In this document: positions 44,595 to 56,399 of the stretch, one piece after another | How positions within the stretch are numbered: the stretch's first letter is position 1 | How the letters are laid out: each line of letters begins with the position of its first letter | The notes under the pieces: model-generated | Seen by the model: only the letters and a program-made list of their open reading frames with translations | What the model was told of the DNA's origin: nothing | The model's database searches: none | Assembly (NCBI RefSeq): GCF_000283155.1 | Contig: NW_004454181.1 | Span: 22,028,079 to 22,092,078, forward strand | Origin: Ceratotherium simum simum | Taxonomy: Eukaryota; Chordata; Mammalia; Perissodactyla; Rhinocerotidae | DNA length: 64,000 nt | Direction of reading: 5' to 3' | Made by a program: the position numbers and the translations under genes

Positions 44595-45924
44595 ATTTTT
44601 AGGTGGAAGCAGACACAGTTCTCTAAACATCAAACTATGAAAATATGTTTTCAATCAACTTTGATGAGTGCAGACGGAGCACAGACAATGACACACTTGC
44701 TCTGAGCGAGTTGTGTCATTATCCAGGACAGGGGCTCTTTCATTTGATTCTCTGAACTCCTATCATGTTCTAGGCTCTAAACTAGCAGCTGAGGTTGCTC
44801 AAATGAAAATGACAACTCAAGGAGCTCAGTCAATTGGGCAGCTACAGAAGATCGATAAGAACAAATGAGTGTGGTCACTACGGATGATGGGTGTGTGTAT
44901 AAGATGCTACAGGGGTAGCGTTGGTGGAGGCAGAATTCAAACCCAGGAAGTCTGGCTCTAAACACCATCCAGTTCAACACTATGAGACACTTGTTCCCAT
45001 AGATTCACAGTGAGGGAGATGTGGCTCTCCAAAGCAAAATCAAGATGGTGGTGCAGGAAGAAGGATGGATGGATTCTAGGCAGGCAAAATCAGCAGATGT
45101 CCATGAGGCCAGAACGATTTATTTATGTGGGAAATGTTGAGAAGATATTTCCAGGCAAAGGAACAGCATTTGATAATGAATTGTGCCTGTGCAATAGTAG
45201 CATTGGGGGCACTTTTTACTCAAAGGTAGGCTGCCAGCACCAGAACCCCAAAGCTATCAGAAGTCACCACTGACCATTAGTATTGGTCATTAACATTGTG
45301 TTCCTGCATTGGTTGATATGTCTTGGCACATGAAAGACCAAAGGCACTGTTGGACCCTCTAATAATGAATTACTCAAAGCAGCCAGGAAAAAAAAACACC
45401 AAGGTGTCAGCTCACAATTTAAACTGCCTTTGCTTTATCCCCACAGCAAACCCTTCTCTTTTATCCAAGAACACAACGAACTCCCCAGGTACTCTTGTAT
45501 TCCTTTAGAGAGCTGGAAGACACAGTCTTTTCATAAGCTCAGATCATTCAACTGATGTGGATCTTAAAAATATTACAGATTAATCCTGAAGACCATACTG
45601 TGCTGTGCCATAGTCATGTCAGATTTGTAAGTCAAAGCCTTAAATTGCTATGTGTGACTAAGACAGGCAAAAGACAGGATGCAAAATGAATTTCTCAGAA
45701 AGAAAAAGATACCAGCTGCTTGGAACTGTAATTAGTAAAGCTTCTAATTAACTGGCACTCTAAAAATAGAAGAAATCAGATAGAATAGACACCCTTTGAC
45801 AATAAAAATCACAGCTCACTTATTAATGTAACAAGGCCTCCCCACCCCCACTGATTTCCTGCAACTTTATCAGAATCTTTCACACAAAACAAAAAATACT
45901 GATAAACATTTCTAGTTCTACTTT
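44595..45924. other. Mostly unassigned; L2/MIR-like traces at 44730-44985
   Basis: GAGGCAGAATTCAAACCCAG GAAGTCTGGCTCTAAA near 44930-44965 looks like a MIR end, and the text before it like antisense L2. The rest holds only short chance frames. Confidence 0.35.
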
Positions 45925-46020
45925 TGTCTCTTCCATCAGACTGAGACTTTCTTGAAGGCAGGAATCGTGTCTCAGGCATCTTTGTATGCCCCAGAGTGTG
46001 CTTGACATACTCCACTCATG
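45925..46020 (+). repeat. L2 LINE 3' end fragment
   Basis: GACTTTCTTGAAGGCAGGAA, TCGTGTCTCAGGCATCTTTG, TATGCCCCAGAGTGTGCTTG. Confidence 0.7.
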
Positions 46021-47417
46021 TAAAAGGATGGAGAGGAGCAAGGTCAAGGGAAAGTTAGGGGAAAAGCCAAGGAGAACAGCAAGGGGAAGATGTACCCGGC
46101 AAGTATTATGGCTGCATCTGCCACACCGCCTACTACAGTTTCCACATAATCACTCAGCAAACATTTGTGGAGCTGCTCCCCAGTGGACAGTGAATTCCAT
46201 GACTGATCAGCAGTACAGTCTCCTTTGATATTTCCTAGCTGGCCCACAATGTCACTTTTGATCATTTTTTCAATTCACCATCCTTTCATCAGCCAAAGCA
46301 GAACCAGTCTACTCTCATCCTCTTATTTTGGCACAGACTTCCACGTGAGTAAATTCATTATTTTTTCTTGAGGTCACTGCAAAAAATTTCCCTTGTTTCT
46401 TCCTCCCTGCAAGACTCTTATCCCTTCCTGAGCCTTTTTTTGAGTCCAGGCAGGTTTCAGCAATATCACCAGCCCAGTAAGGGCTCCTGGATAAAAGAGC
46501 TGTCTGCCTAAGCTCCTCAATTTATCAGAGCCTTCAGACATGAAAGAGTAAACCAATTCCTAGTCAGCAAAGTTGCATTACAGAAAAAAGCAAATAAAAC
46601 CATCAAATGGATTACATACAAGCATTGAATCCAAAATTAAAAAATAAGGGGAAACAAGGTACTTAATCAATTAGGATGAGCCCAAGGTTCTCTTTAAACC
46701 AGAAACCAACCAATTAAACAAACAGCAAATAACAAACATTCAACTCCTGATATTTACATAGCAGATGATATGGTCATTCATTCTAATGTCCCAGTTTAAA
46801 GTCTCTGCTTAATTCTTCAAATATATCAAATCAGAATCATTAATTTTTTCAACTGTGTCAACTCATTCAAGGTCATTTTCTTCCATTGAATCAGAAATTA
46901 GCTTTGCACCTTGACTAACATTTGTACTTCTGCCAGTTATGATATTTAAAAGGGAGAGGTGTCTATTAATTTGGGGTGCCTATTAATATATCTATCCTAT
47001 TCAGTGCTGACTGACATACTGGAATGATATAAACAGAATCCATCTCCATTTAAATGCAAAGACAACACGTCTGATGTCTTTTTAACATACTCTACACCTC
47101 ACACTATGTAATCTGAATTGTTACTCAAATAAGAATTGCACTTGCCGCCATTACATTCTCCTAATTAATCAACAACTTTCCAGAAACTTACGTGAGAAAG
47201 CAAAGCTACAAGTACAGCTGTTACCTGTAGAGAAACCACAGGCAAGTGTGATGAAAATGTATTTTTGCAATTCTTTATTTGGATTGTAACTAAGTAGGAT
47301 GGATGGATAGAAAGAGAGACAGAAAGACTGATAGGCAGACAGAAAGACAGATATCTCACATTAAGGCATCTCACTCCGTTAATTATTTCCTAGATATATA
47401 TTGGGATTTTCACTATT
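46021..47417. other. Long repeat-poor non-coding stretch
   Basis: 1.4 kb without assigned repeats except a degenerate (GACA/GATA)n patch near 47297-47352. Confidence 0.4.
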
Positions 47418-47434
47418 AAAAATTAGTATTTTCA
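47418..47434. repeat. SINE target-site duplication, left copy
   Basis: AAAAATTAGTATTTTCA, identical to 47617-47633. Confidence 0.85.
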
Positions 47435-47616
47435 CCAACTAGAAGGATGTGCAACTATGACATACAACGATCTACTGGGGCTTTGGGGAATTAAAAAANN
47501 NNNNNNNNNNNNNNNNNNNNNNNNNNNNNNNNNNNNNNNNNNNNNNNNNNNNNNNNNNNNNNNNNNNNNNNNNNNNNNNNNNNNNNNNNNNNNNNNNNAA
47601 AAAAAAAAAAAAAAAA
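47435..47616 (+). mobile_element. 5'-truncated perissodactyl SINE containing the assembly gap
   Basis: Starts inside the body at AACTAGAAGGATGTGCAACT and reaches CTGGGGCTTTGGGGAA before the gap; a poly-A follows the gap. The tRNA-like head is missing. The 17-bp exact duplication shows that both sides of the gap belong to one insertion. Confidence 0.88.
47499..47598. other. Assembly gap (100 N)
   Basis: Exactly 100 Ns, a conventional size for a gap of unknown length. It sits in the A-rich/tail part of a SINE. Confidence 0.99.
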
Positions 47617-47633
47617 AAAAATTAGTATTTTCA

Positions 47634-48035
47634 GCTCAGTAATATTTTAGTCAATGGACTTAAATAGTTATAGCTTATGTCCTGATGGTGGATGAGAGAG
47701 AGAGGAAAAAAAAAACAAACATTAGCTTCTAAAAATCCCTAAGTTACTTCCCAGGAACAGCTTTCACACTAGGAGAATGTGATTTCTATTACAACATTAA
47801 TTGAATTAAATGTACAAAACTTGACGACATGCTCTGGTGACCATTTTTTACAACATTGGGTAATCTGGTCTTTTTCATAAATTATGAAAATTATGATGCC
47901 CAGAGTTTTAATGGGGACTACTCAGTAGTTGAAGAAATATATTTGCCCTTAGGAATTTAATAAGGGAGATTTTATGACAAAAATGAACTTATTCATGATC
48001 AAAAAATACTGAAAATGATGCTACGTTACCCATGC
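47634..48035. other. Unassigned non-coding sequence
   Basis: Nothing recognised. Confidence 0.4.
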
Positions 48036-48039
48036 ATTA

Positions 48040-48500
48040 CTTAATTCATTCACCAATTATTTATTGAATATGTTCGACGCGCCAGGCTTTACATAAATAA
48101 AGTTAAGGAGGCATGGTCTTTTCCTTCCTTATTTCTTTCCTCTGTTTCTTGCTTTGAACAAGACTGTATTAAGCATCTTTTACTGCAAAACACTACAGTA
48201 AGTGCTATAGTAGATATGACGGTAAGACACACATCCCTTACTCTCACTGATTTCTCAAATAGCTGGGGGAAAGCTATATAAACAGCTTTATTATTACAGA
48301 GGATGAGCAAGCATTAGAGAAAGGTGCTGTTAAAGCAAAGATTTGTAACACAGTAGAGGAAGAGATTTATGTGTCTGAGAATGGAACATTTAACTTGACA
48401 AGGAAAAGATGAGAGGGCTTCCAGTAGCAAAGAACATTCCATGCAGAGGGGACTACACTTGCAAGGGTTTGGAAGTGTGAGAATATTCATGTTCAGAGAG
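48040..48500 (-). repeat. L2 LINE 3' region
   Basis: Antisense L2: AATTCATTCACCAATTATTT ATTGAATATG, ACTACAGTAAGTGCTATAGT, then AACATTCCATGCAGAGGGGA and CTTGCAAGGGTTTGGAAGTG. Confidence 0.65.
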
Positions 48501-48689
48501 CGATTTTGTTGAGAGAGAGCCTAACAATGCCTTTTCCACCCAGACTTCTATTTTGCTCTAGCACCATCTCCTTTTCAGGCCCTGAGATGTAATACTGCCA
48601 TTGATCTGGGGGCATATGGAAACAGAGAACAAAGATGCCAAAATCTTGGTTTTTAAGCACCAAAGCCACAGTCCAGATAGCATACAGAT

Positions 48690-48865
48690 ACTGCATGACT
48701 CACTTAGGTACCTCATTCAGTCTCTGCACAAAAGGCCTCTTATGTACCTTATTTTCCTTCATAACATTTACCACCACCTGAGAGTATTTTTTTGTTTATT
48801 GTCTGTCTCCCCCGCCACTCCATCTAAAACTGAAGCTCTGAGAGACTAATGTACTTCTCTTTCCA
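48690..48865 (+). repeat. L2 LINE 3' end
   Basis: TTCCTTCATAACATTTACCA, TTGTTTATTGTCTGTCTCCC and CATCTAAAACTGAAGCTCTG match L2. Confidence 0.65.
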
Positions 48866-48874
48866 ATAGCTCAT

Positions 48875-49022
48875 TCCATTCATCCATTCCCTTACTCATT
48901 TAATCAACTAAAATTTATTGAGCTGCAACTACCATGAATGATACTGTGCTAGGGGCTAGAAATATAAAGATCAGTGAGACAGTATCCCTGTTTTTAACGA
49001 GCTTATCATTCACAAAGGTGGA
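48875..49022 (-). repeat. L2 LINE 3' end fragment
   Basis: CATTTAATCAACTAAAATTT ATTGAGCTGC, ACTGTGCTAGGGGCTAGAAA, AGTATCCCTGTTTTTAACGA. Confidence 0.65.
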
Positions 49023-49025
49023 TAC

Positions 49026-49500
49026 TCTGGTTATTTATTCCTCTATAACAATCTACTCCAAAACTTAGTGGCTTAATACCACTATTTATTGTTATCATAT
49101 TTCATGAATCTACTGGTCAAGAATTAGGACAGACCATAGCAGGGATAAGCTCATTTCTGCTCCCGGAAGTCTGGGGTCTGAGCTAAAATGTCTTGTATAG
49201 CTGGGATCTGAAATAGCTGAGGACTGTCTGGGCAGCTTTCTCTCTCTCCATATGGCCTTTCCATGTGGCTAATTTGAGCTTCCTCACAGCAAGGATGCCT
49301 CAGGGTACTTGGACATCTACACACTGGCTTGGAGCTCATAGGGATCAAAATGGAAGCTGCCAGTCCTTTCAAAGGTGAGGCTGAGAACCGCCCTAGCATC
49401 ACTTCCTTCACATCCCATTTGTCAGAGTAATCACAGGCAAGTCCAGATTGGAAGAAAGGCGAGAGAGACCCCACCTCTCAATGGGAAGAGTATCAAAGAA
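49026..49500 (-). repeat. LTR, ERVL type, antisense
   Basis: AAAACTTAGTGGCTTAATAC, TCTGGGCAGCTTTCTCTCTC, TCCATATGGCCTTTCCATGT, AAAATGGAAGCTGCCAGTCC and AGACCCCACCTCTCAATGGG read as a dispersed eutherian LTR in reverse. Family name not certain; non-coding. Confidence 0.6.
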
Positions 49501-49611
49501 TTTGCAGCATCTTTAATCCACTACAGTGAGCTAAACCTGTTCTCCAATGACTGTGCCATGAGGCAAAATGAAAAGCACCAATAAGGCAGCAGTGCTGTCA
49601 TCAAAGCAAGA

Positions 49612-49925
49612 CTTGGTTGTCTGACAGACATGATTTTGACTCCTGATTCTGCTGCATACTAGGTATGTGACCTGGGGTACATTACTTAACCACTCTGAAT
49701 TTTTGTTTCCTTATCTGTAAAAAGGGGATAATAATTATACTCAACTTCATAGAGCTGTTTCAAGAATTAAATGACATTTCACACACACACACACACACAC
49801 ACACATGCACTTGTAGACACACATGCACATGGACCCACACGTGAGTGCACATGCACACAGAGCACACACTTGGTCCAGACATTGGGACATGGTAAACACT
49901 CAAGGAATGTTAGTTGCTGCTCTCA
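49612..49925 (-). repeat. MIR SINE with an internal CA microsatellite
   Basis: TTGACTCCTGATTCTGCTGC, TGTGACCTGGGGTACATTAC, GTTTCCTTATCTGTAAAAAG at the left and GGACATGGTAAACACTCAAG AATGTTAGTTGCTGCTCT-like end at the right. The CA run separates the two parts. Confidence 0.8.
49779..49870. repeat. (CA)n microsatellite, with degenerate CA-rich flank
   Basis: Pure CA run to about 49804, then CA-rich text with ATGCACAT units. Confidence 0.9.
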
Positions 49926-51635
49926 TTAAGATGGTACAAATAGTAAATATGACTTCTTTATGTCTCCATAATTTTATACATCATATTTTCAAATATGTGC
50001 TTTGGAAGTAAGCACATCTACAAAGATGACTGGGAACAATAGAAATTCTTTTTGAACAAAAAATCAAACTCAGTTACCAGCAGGTCAAGAAGGAGAGGTT
50101 GAAAGGCTGAATAGAGAAGAAAAAAAAGAAAAACATAAGAGGCAAGAAAATAATTACTAGCCCACATGATGGGGTCCTAGAAGAAATAAAATACATCTAA
50201 GCAGGCAGTAGTATTAGAAGCAGAATATTATTTTCCATATCTCTTTACTCTGTGTTAAACATAGAATCCTGAGCAAATTCCCTTAGAGATAAAGAAATGG
50301 CATGATTAGATGGTAGTGGTGGGTTTGTGGGCAAAGTGAGTGTAAACTCTTAGAACCAAAGAGAAATCTGGTGAATCAGACCAATGACTTGAAAATCACC
50401 TTCGTGTTTTATAGAGAATCAGAACATAACAATGTGGATGGAAAGCCTTCATTAATTACAAGTGATGACCATGGGTGACACAGAGAAAGTATAGCCAGGA
50501 AAGGCTCCACTCAATCTATAAGTGCATATGTTAACATAATAAAAGGATAAGACTCAAAGAGTGAGAAAAGAATATTCCTCTCACTTTAGAATTTTACTCA
50601 TTTTTTAAAATTTATATTATCAAAAATCTAAAGGAAATCACTAAGAGGTGGCTGATTTCTCACTTTTAGACTGACTTGGCATATGTGGGCAATAGGCCAA
50701 TAGATTCTCTAGTATCTACTCTAATTGAGTTAGAAATTGAAATTAATATCACCAAATTACTATGTTCATGAAAAATGCCATGATACAGTTAAATACTCTA
50801 TGTATTCCTCAAGTTACTACAAGTTATAGTAAATAAAATTCTTAAGAGAGGTTCCAAAGTTCTAGTTATTACTTCATGCTGGAGATGTCCCCCAGAATGG
50901 TTTCACCCGTGTGTGTTATCTTTCATGGGTGACCACAGAGCTAATTACTTTGCCAACCAAGAAAACTCCAAGGTCCATTCTTCTCAGGTTAATACGTGAA
51001 ATAAAAAAAGCAAACCTATTCAGACCAAAGCACATGGGCAAGAGGCCAAGAAAAATGAGCACTCTTGATAGAAGAACATCAAAGATAAGAGAGAGACAGC
51101 AGTGTGCTAAAGACTCAGCATAATTCAGGTAGGAGTCTTTCCTGGTCCTCTGTGAACCCCAGCTTTCATGAAAAATGCGTTTGCAGATAATGAATTAGCT
51201 CTGCCAGGGACTCCTAGCCTCCACCTCCCAGGAAGTTGTATGAAATAGAAAAAGCCATGTGATGTCTTCCTGAATGTCTCCTATGTTATCACCACTATAG
51301 TTACAACCACGAAATATTTCTAAGCTCACTTTCCAGTTGAAGGTTAAGCAGGGTGAAAAGAGTACACATTTATGGAGAAAAGGAGTTGTAATAAAATAGT
51401 TCATTGTTATAACTTCATTTGGGCAAAATGAAAATGAAAGGGAAGGTAATTTGTAAAACCAGTCATGGGCCTTATAACTTGACCCTTTAATTTTTCTTCA
51501 AAATCCATTGAGAAGAAGACACATATCCCACACTTTTCTACTATAATAATAAAATTACTATGCCATAAAGATGTGGAAGCCAGCAGGTATGTGGAATTCG
51601 TGGATTAAAATTTGGTAATAGTTACGATAAATTGA
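49926..51635. other. Long repeat-poor non-coding stretch
   Basis: 1.7 kb; no repeat, gene or clear motif recognised. Confidence 0.4.
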
Positions 51636-51639
51636 AAAA

Positions 51640-51785
51640 TGACTGCGCCAAGTGCTTCATATGCATTGTCTCATTGAAGCCAAGGCAAGTTAGCCCCAAT
51701 TTAAAGATAAGGCGATGGATGCACAGAAAGGTGAAATAACCAATATCACCCAGCCATTAAGTGGCATGAATTGGATGACCCAGAA
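51640..51785 (+). repeat. MIR SINE fragment
   Basis: GCCAAGTGCTTCATATGCAT, GTCTCATTGAAGCCAAGGCA, ATCACCCAGCCATTAAGTGG. Confidence 0.75.
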
Positions 51786-52584
51786 TTAGCCATTCCTATA
51801 ATACTCCTATAACTCATAAAATTGCTCCTTAGGATGCTGTTTTTTACTGAGCATGTGAACTTAGCTGAGTTGCTGCCCTTTATCTCCTTATATTCTGTTC
51901 TGTTGCCAGCACTTATAATGTGAGGATGGCAACACCAAGCTTCCTCAATTAAGTTCTGGTAGAAAGCAATTAAGAACTGACTGGATGACAATGCTGTAAG
52001 GTCATTTCCTTCTCTCTCTCCCATTTACTATTGAATGTACTCCATACTCCTATCATTGTAAGAAGGCTTTTATTAATGAATTACACCTCTTTCCAGTATC
52101 CCTGAGTCACAACTTTCTTCCAATATGTTATAAACAGCCTTGTTTATAAAAATAAAATCACACATTAATCCTTAGCAACACCCTCTGGCAATTAACAAAC
52201 TTGTCTAAGATTACTTTTTACTCACTAAGTATAGGAAGAACTTAATTAAGGAAAATGGAGAATTTACAATGAAGAGGGGAAATACAGCAAAACATAAGTT
52301 TTGTTGAAAAAAAAAATACAAGATTTTAGCAAGCCAGAAAGGTGGGAAGCTGCCACAACCAATTGAAGGGGCAGGGCTATGTGTAAAGGAGAAATACAAA
52401 GTCAAGAGAAACACCACAGACCCAAGATAAATGCAAGGCCTTCACGAGCTCAGTGTGGTTTGTTTTTTGTTTTCTCTGAATATTGCCATCTATTCTAAAT
52501 TGCAGAGGAAATTAATTTTGAGTTTCAAAATATCAGTTCTACTAGAAGATACTTGTACCACTACAAGAATAACTGGTTGTGTTT
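51786..52584. other. Unassigned non-coding sequence
   Basis: Nothing recognised. Confidence 0.4.
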
Positions 52585-52900
52585 GTTCAAAGTATAGCAG
52601 TACATTAATCAAGGTCTTTTGGACATAACAGAAACTCACTTCAAGTTAGTTTGAGCCAAACTGTGTGTATGGTAGGAGAGGGTGAGGGTGCAAGATTTAC
52701 TAGAAGGATTACAGGTGTCCAGTGGAACTAAGTTAAGAAAAGAAGTGTTCCTATGCTTTGTGAGAGGCTGGGACCAAGAATTAGGAGGCCACCGAGAGCC
52801 CAGGTGCAGGCCCAGCCTTGGGGCTACATCATGGCCTAGCTGTAGTATGCCCACTCAATATCCACCTTCTTAATCCCAGTGCTGCATTTAGAGAAAAGAG
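52585..52900 (-). repeat. LTR-like fragment (MLT1/MaLR-type candidate)
   Basis: ATTAATCAAGGTCTTTTGGA CATAACAGAAACTCACTTCA is the antisense terminal text of the same LTR group seen at 330, 9340 and 54395. Confidence 0.4.
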
Positions 52901-53004
52901 AATCAGAATGTCTTCCTTGGGTCAGAAGTCATCCCTCCTGTTCCATTCTGCTCTCACCCTGGGCAGAAGGAGAGGGTCCCATAGTTCAACTAATGCATAA
53001 TACT

Positions 53005-53390
53005 TGTCTTCATCAGCTTGGGCTGCCATAACAGAATATTACAGACTGGGTGGCATAAACAACAGAAATATATTTCTCACAGTTCTGGATGCTGGAAGTC
53101 TGGATCAGGGTGCACATATGGTTGAGTTCCGGCAAGAGCTTTCTTCCTGGTTTACAGTCACCTTTTCACTGTGTGTTCACATGGTCTTTCCTCAGCACAT
53201 GTGTGTGGAGGGAGACAGATCTTGCTCTTCCTCTTCTTATAAAGCCACTGACTTCATCATGAAGGCCCCACCCTCATGACCTAGTATAACCCTAATTACC
53301 TCCCAAAGGCCCCATCTCCAAATACCATGACATTGGGGGTTAGGTCTTCAACATATGAATTTGGGGGGGGACACAATTTAATGCATAACA
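53005..53390 (-). repeat. Solo LTR, ERVL-MaLR type, antisense
   Basis: CAGCTTGGGCTGCCATAACA, GGGTGGCATAAACAACAGAA, ATTTCTCACAGTTCTGGATG, AGGCCCCATCTCCAAATACC, and a terminal CACAATTTAATGCATAACA. Same general LTR type as 58996-59376 in reverse. Confidence 0.85.
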
Positions 53391-54394
53391 TTTATGCATG
53401 TACATGTTGAGACTCCAACTGTATATACTTGACAAAGAGAGAGAAAGAAAGAGAAGGACAATTTTTAAAATGAGGACAATTCTGCCTGATCAACTCGGTG
53501 AGCATGTCTCCAGTGTATGCATGATTTGGAAGACATAAATCTGCTCTAACCTCAGTTCACCTCAGTATGAGCATCTTGCTGTGTGAGTGAGTGTCATTCT
53601 GGTTTTTGAAGCTATGAGTTTTTCCTATTACATGGCTCTTAGACCTAAGCTAAGTATTTTTTCTGGTGTTCAATCAAAGAAATAACCACCTGGTTTAAAA
53701 CTTAAGGGAAAATTGGCTACGCTTAACTCAGTGAGGGGCAATTAGTCATTTTCAAAATGAACACTTCCTATGTGTTTTCCGAGGTCAATTTTGAGTATAC
53801 ATGGTTTTTATCTTATGTGTAGACTTTTAAACATAATCTTCACATGAGATACCATTCCTTTGCACAAACATCTTTCTTTGACCAGACCCATTCTTGAGAA
53901 TGGACGTTGATTATTTGAGAAATAGAGCAAGGAATAAAGACACGGCTTTCAGAGTGACTACAAAAAATACGGTCTCAGGGAAACTGGAACCTCTTACATG
54001 GAGTTTATACACTTGGGGTCAGTTTGGAGAAAAGATTTATAAAACAACTGATCAGACATCATTAAAATCAACGTGTTAACAGAGATAGAAGAAAAACGAT
54101 GCCCTGATAATCATAATTAATTGTTGTTTAAAGAAGAACACATAACTATTTTGGAGATTTCTGTTTTGTTTTGTTTCACTTCCATAGTTACCAAAAAGCT
54201 GAATTAATGACAAATACAATTGAACACTTTTACCCATTAATTAACTGGAAGACTTTCTGTGTTGCTGCATTAATGCTACTAGAATTGTATGTGTCAGTCG
54301 GTTTTCATGATTATGTGGTTGCTCATCTGAACTGATAATACCCACCACCAGACACTAACAAGTATCCTTTGAAAACAAGCAACCCTTTGTTTCA
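53391..54394. other. Unassigned non-coding sequence
   Basis: Includes a (GAAA)-like purine patch near 53435-53460. Nothing else recognised. Confidence 0.4.
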
Positions 54395-54965
54395 GTCAGT
54401 CGTCTTTTGCTTAATTAAAAAAAAAAAAAACTCAGACTAGTTTAAGCAAAAGTAAGGAATTTTTTGGCTCATATAATACAGTAGTCTAGGAGAGAGAGGC
54501 ATAGCTAGATCCAGAGGTTCAAGTACTGTCTTCAGGCACCTTTCCTTCTTCACCTATTTCTCTTCTCTTCTTTCCTGTATTTCAGCTTCATTTTCAAGGG
54601 GACTCTTCCAAAGACGTAGCAGACATTTCTCCCAGCAGCCCAGGCTCATGGTGATCAAGTCAGGGAGGACTTTGCATCAGCATCTATTTCACTTACCCCA
54701 AAAGGATTCCTATTGGTCTCAGTTGGACTAGGCCTCACTTCACTGCCAGAAAAATCGTTGTGTCTAGAAGGATGTGCTACCTGATTGGCTAGGCCTGGGT
54801 GAAGGATGAGACAGACATCATGTAACCACCTCTGAGCTTTCTTTCTCTAACCCCCTTGACTTTTGGGGAAGAAAGGGTAGTCACATATTCCCAAACCATA
54901 TGGACTAAATATGATTATTATGAAATGATAAAGGGATAGTTCTCCCACAAGACTTCTAGAATTAA
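54395..54965 (-). repeat. LTR-like element (MLT1/MaLR-type candidate), antisense
   Basis: ACTAGTTTAAGCAAAAGTAA, GGAATTTTTTGGCTCATATA, CTAGATCCAGAGGTTCAAGT and GATTGGCTAGGCCTGGGTGA match the antisense consensus of this dispersed LTR group. Confidence 0.45.
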
Positions 54966-55024
54966 AAAAAAAAATGTATTTGCTATAAGCTTCAAGACTT
55001 CCAGAAGTGACAAAGGGGTAAAAA

Positions 55025-55565
55025 TATTTGCAATATACCTAACTGACAAATGGTTGACATCCCTAATACATAAAAAGCTTATAAAATAGAGAAGTTAAGG
55101 ACCACCAACACAGAAAAATGGGCAGAGATGTGAACACAGAATTCACAAAAATAAAATGCAAATGGTGGGGCTGGCCCAGTGGTGCAGTGGTTAAGTTGGC
55201 ACACTCTGCTTCAGCAGCGGCCTGGGGTACACAGGTCTGGATCCCAGTCACAGACCTGCATACCACTCATCAAGCCATGCTGTGGCAGCGTCCCACACAC
55301 AAAATAGAGGAAGATGGGCACAGATGTTAGCTCAGGGCTAATCTTCCTCAGCAAAAAAAGGAAGATTGGCAATGGATGTTAGCTTATGGCCAATCTCCAT
55401 CAACAAAAAAACAAACAAAAAAATGCAAATGGCCTTCAAGCATTTGAAAAGATGTTCAACCTTGCTCACAAGAGAGATGCAAATTACAACTACACTGAGA
55501 TGCTGTTGCTCACCTATAAAATTGGAAAAAATCCAAAAGTTTGAAAAGGCTATTGGCAAAGTAAT
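55025..55565 (+). repeat. L1 ORF2 C-terminal fragment, split by a SINE
   Basis: CCTAATACATAAAAAGCTTA, AATGGGCAGAGATGTGAACA, then after the SINE GAAAAGATGTTCAACCTTGC and GATGCAAATTACAACTACAC. The protein-level remains include LKRCSTLLTREMQITTTLRC. In L1 order this piece belongs downstream of the fragment at 55760, but lies upstream of it here. Confidence 0.82.
55166..55419 (+). mobile_element. Perissodactyl tRNA-type SINE, GTTAGCTCAG-tailed form
   Basis: GGGGCTGGCCCAGTGGTGCA start, GTGGTTAAGTTGGCACACTC, CAAAATAGAGGAAGATGGGC, two GTTAGCT units, A-rich end. Exact 13-bp duplication AAAATGCAAATGG at 55153-55165 and 55420-55432. Confidence 0.93.
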
Positions 55566-55759
55566 GGGAAAACAGCAACTGACATGTACATATACATACA
55601 CATGTAAGTCTATGTGTCTGTGCATGTGTATATTTAAACATATTTGCTCAGGGCAGGGAGGAAAAAGAATAAAGGAGACAAAAATGTGTGTTTTGTAGAT
55701 TGGACTTTTGAATCACATGAATGTTTTGCAAAATTATTACTTTTTTAATTACAAGCTAT

Positions 55760-56395
55760 TTTGTGGATATCAACAAATTGATTCTAAAGTTTATATAGAA
55801 AGGCAAAGACCCAGAATGGCTAACACAATACTGAAGAAGAACAAAGTTGGAAGACTGACACTACCCAACTTCAAGACTTACTATAAAGCTACAGTAATCA
55901 AGACAGCGTGGTATGGGCGAAAGAACAGACACACAGATCAATGGAACAGAATGGAGAGCTCAGAAATAGATGCCCCCAAATATAGTCAACTGATCTTTGA
56001 CAAAGGAGTAAAGGCAATACAATGGAGAAAGGATAGTCTTTTCAACAAATAGTACTGGAACAATCGGATGTGCATATACAAAAATCTGAATCTACACTCA
56101 GACCTTATACTTTTCACAAAAAGGTAACTCACAATGGATCCATAGACCTAAATATAAAATGCAATATTATAAAACTTCTAGAAGAAAACACAGGAGAAAT
56201 TCTATGTGATCTTAGGTTTGGCAATAAGTTTTTAGATAACACACCAAAAGCATAATCCATCAAAGAAAAAATTGTAACTTGGACTTTATTAAAATCAAAA
56301 TCTTCTGCTCTGTGAAAGACACTATTAAAAAAATCAAAGGACAGGCAGAGCCTTGGAGAAAATATTTGCAAACTATATATCTGATAAAAAGGAGG
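55760..56395 (+). pseudogene. L1 ORF2 fragment (region before the C-terminus)
   Basis: Frame 55708-56052 encodes [36 protein letters not shown] and [11 protein letters not shown], and frame 56070-56255 continues with KLLEENTGEILCDLRFGNKF. These are ORF2 segments after the RT domain. It ends at about AAATATTTGCAAACTATATA, the same point where the fragment at 55025 begins in ORF2. Stop codons and breaks are present. Confidence 0.85.
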
Positions 56396-56399
56396 TGGG

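Noticed and set aside
47297..47352. Minisatellite candidate
   Set aside because: Only a degenerate GACA/GATA tetranucleotide patch, too irregular for a defined array.
52991..53390. TAATGCATAA at 52991 and 53379 as a target duplication for the antisense LTR
   Set aside because: The right copy lies within the LTR terminal sequence by comparison with the similar LTR end, and MaLR duplications are normally 5 bp; the match is probably chance.
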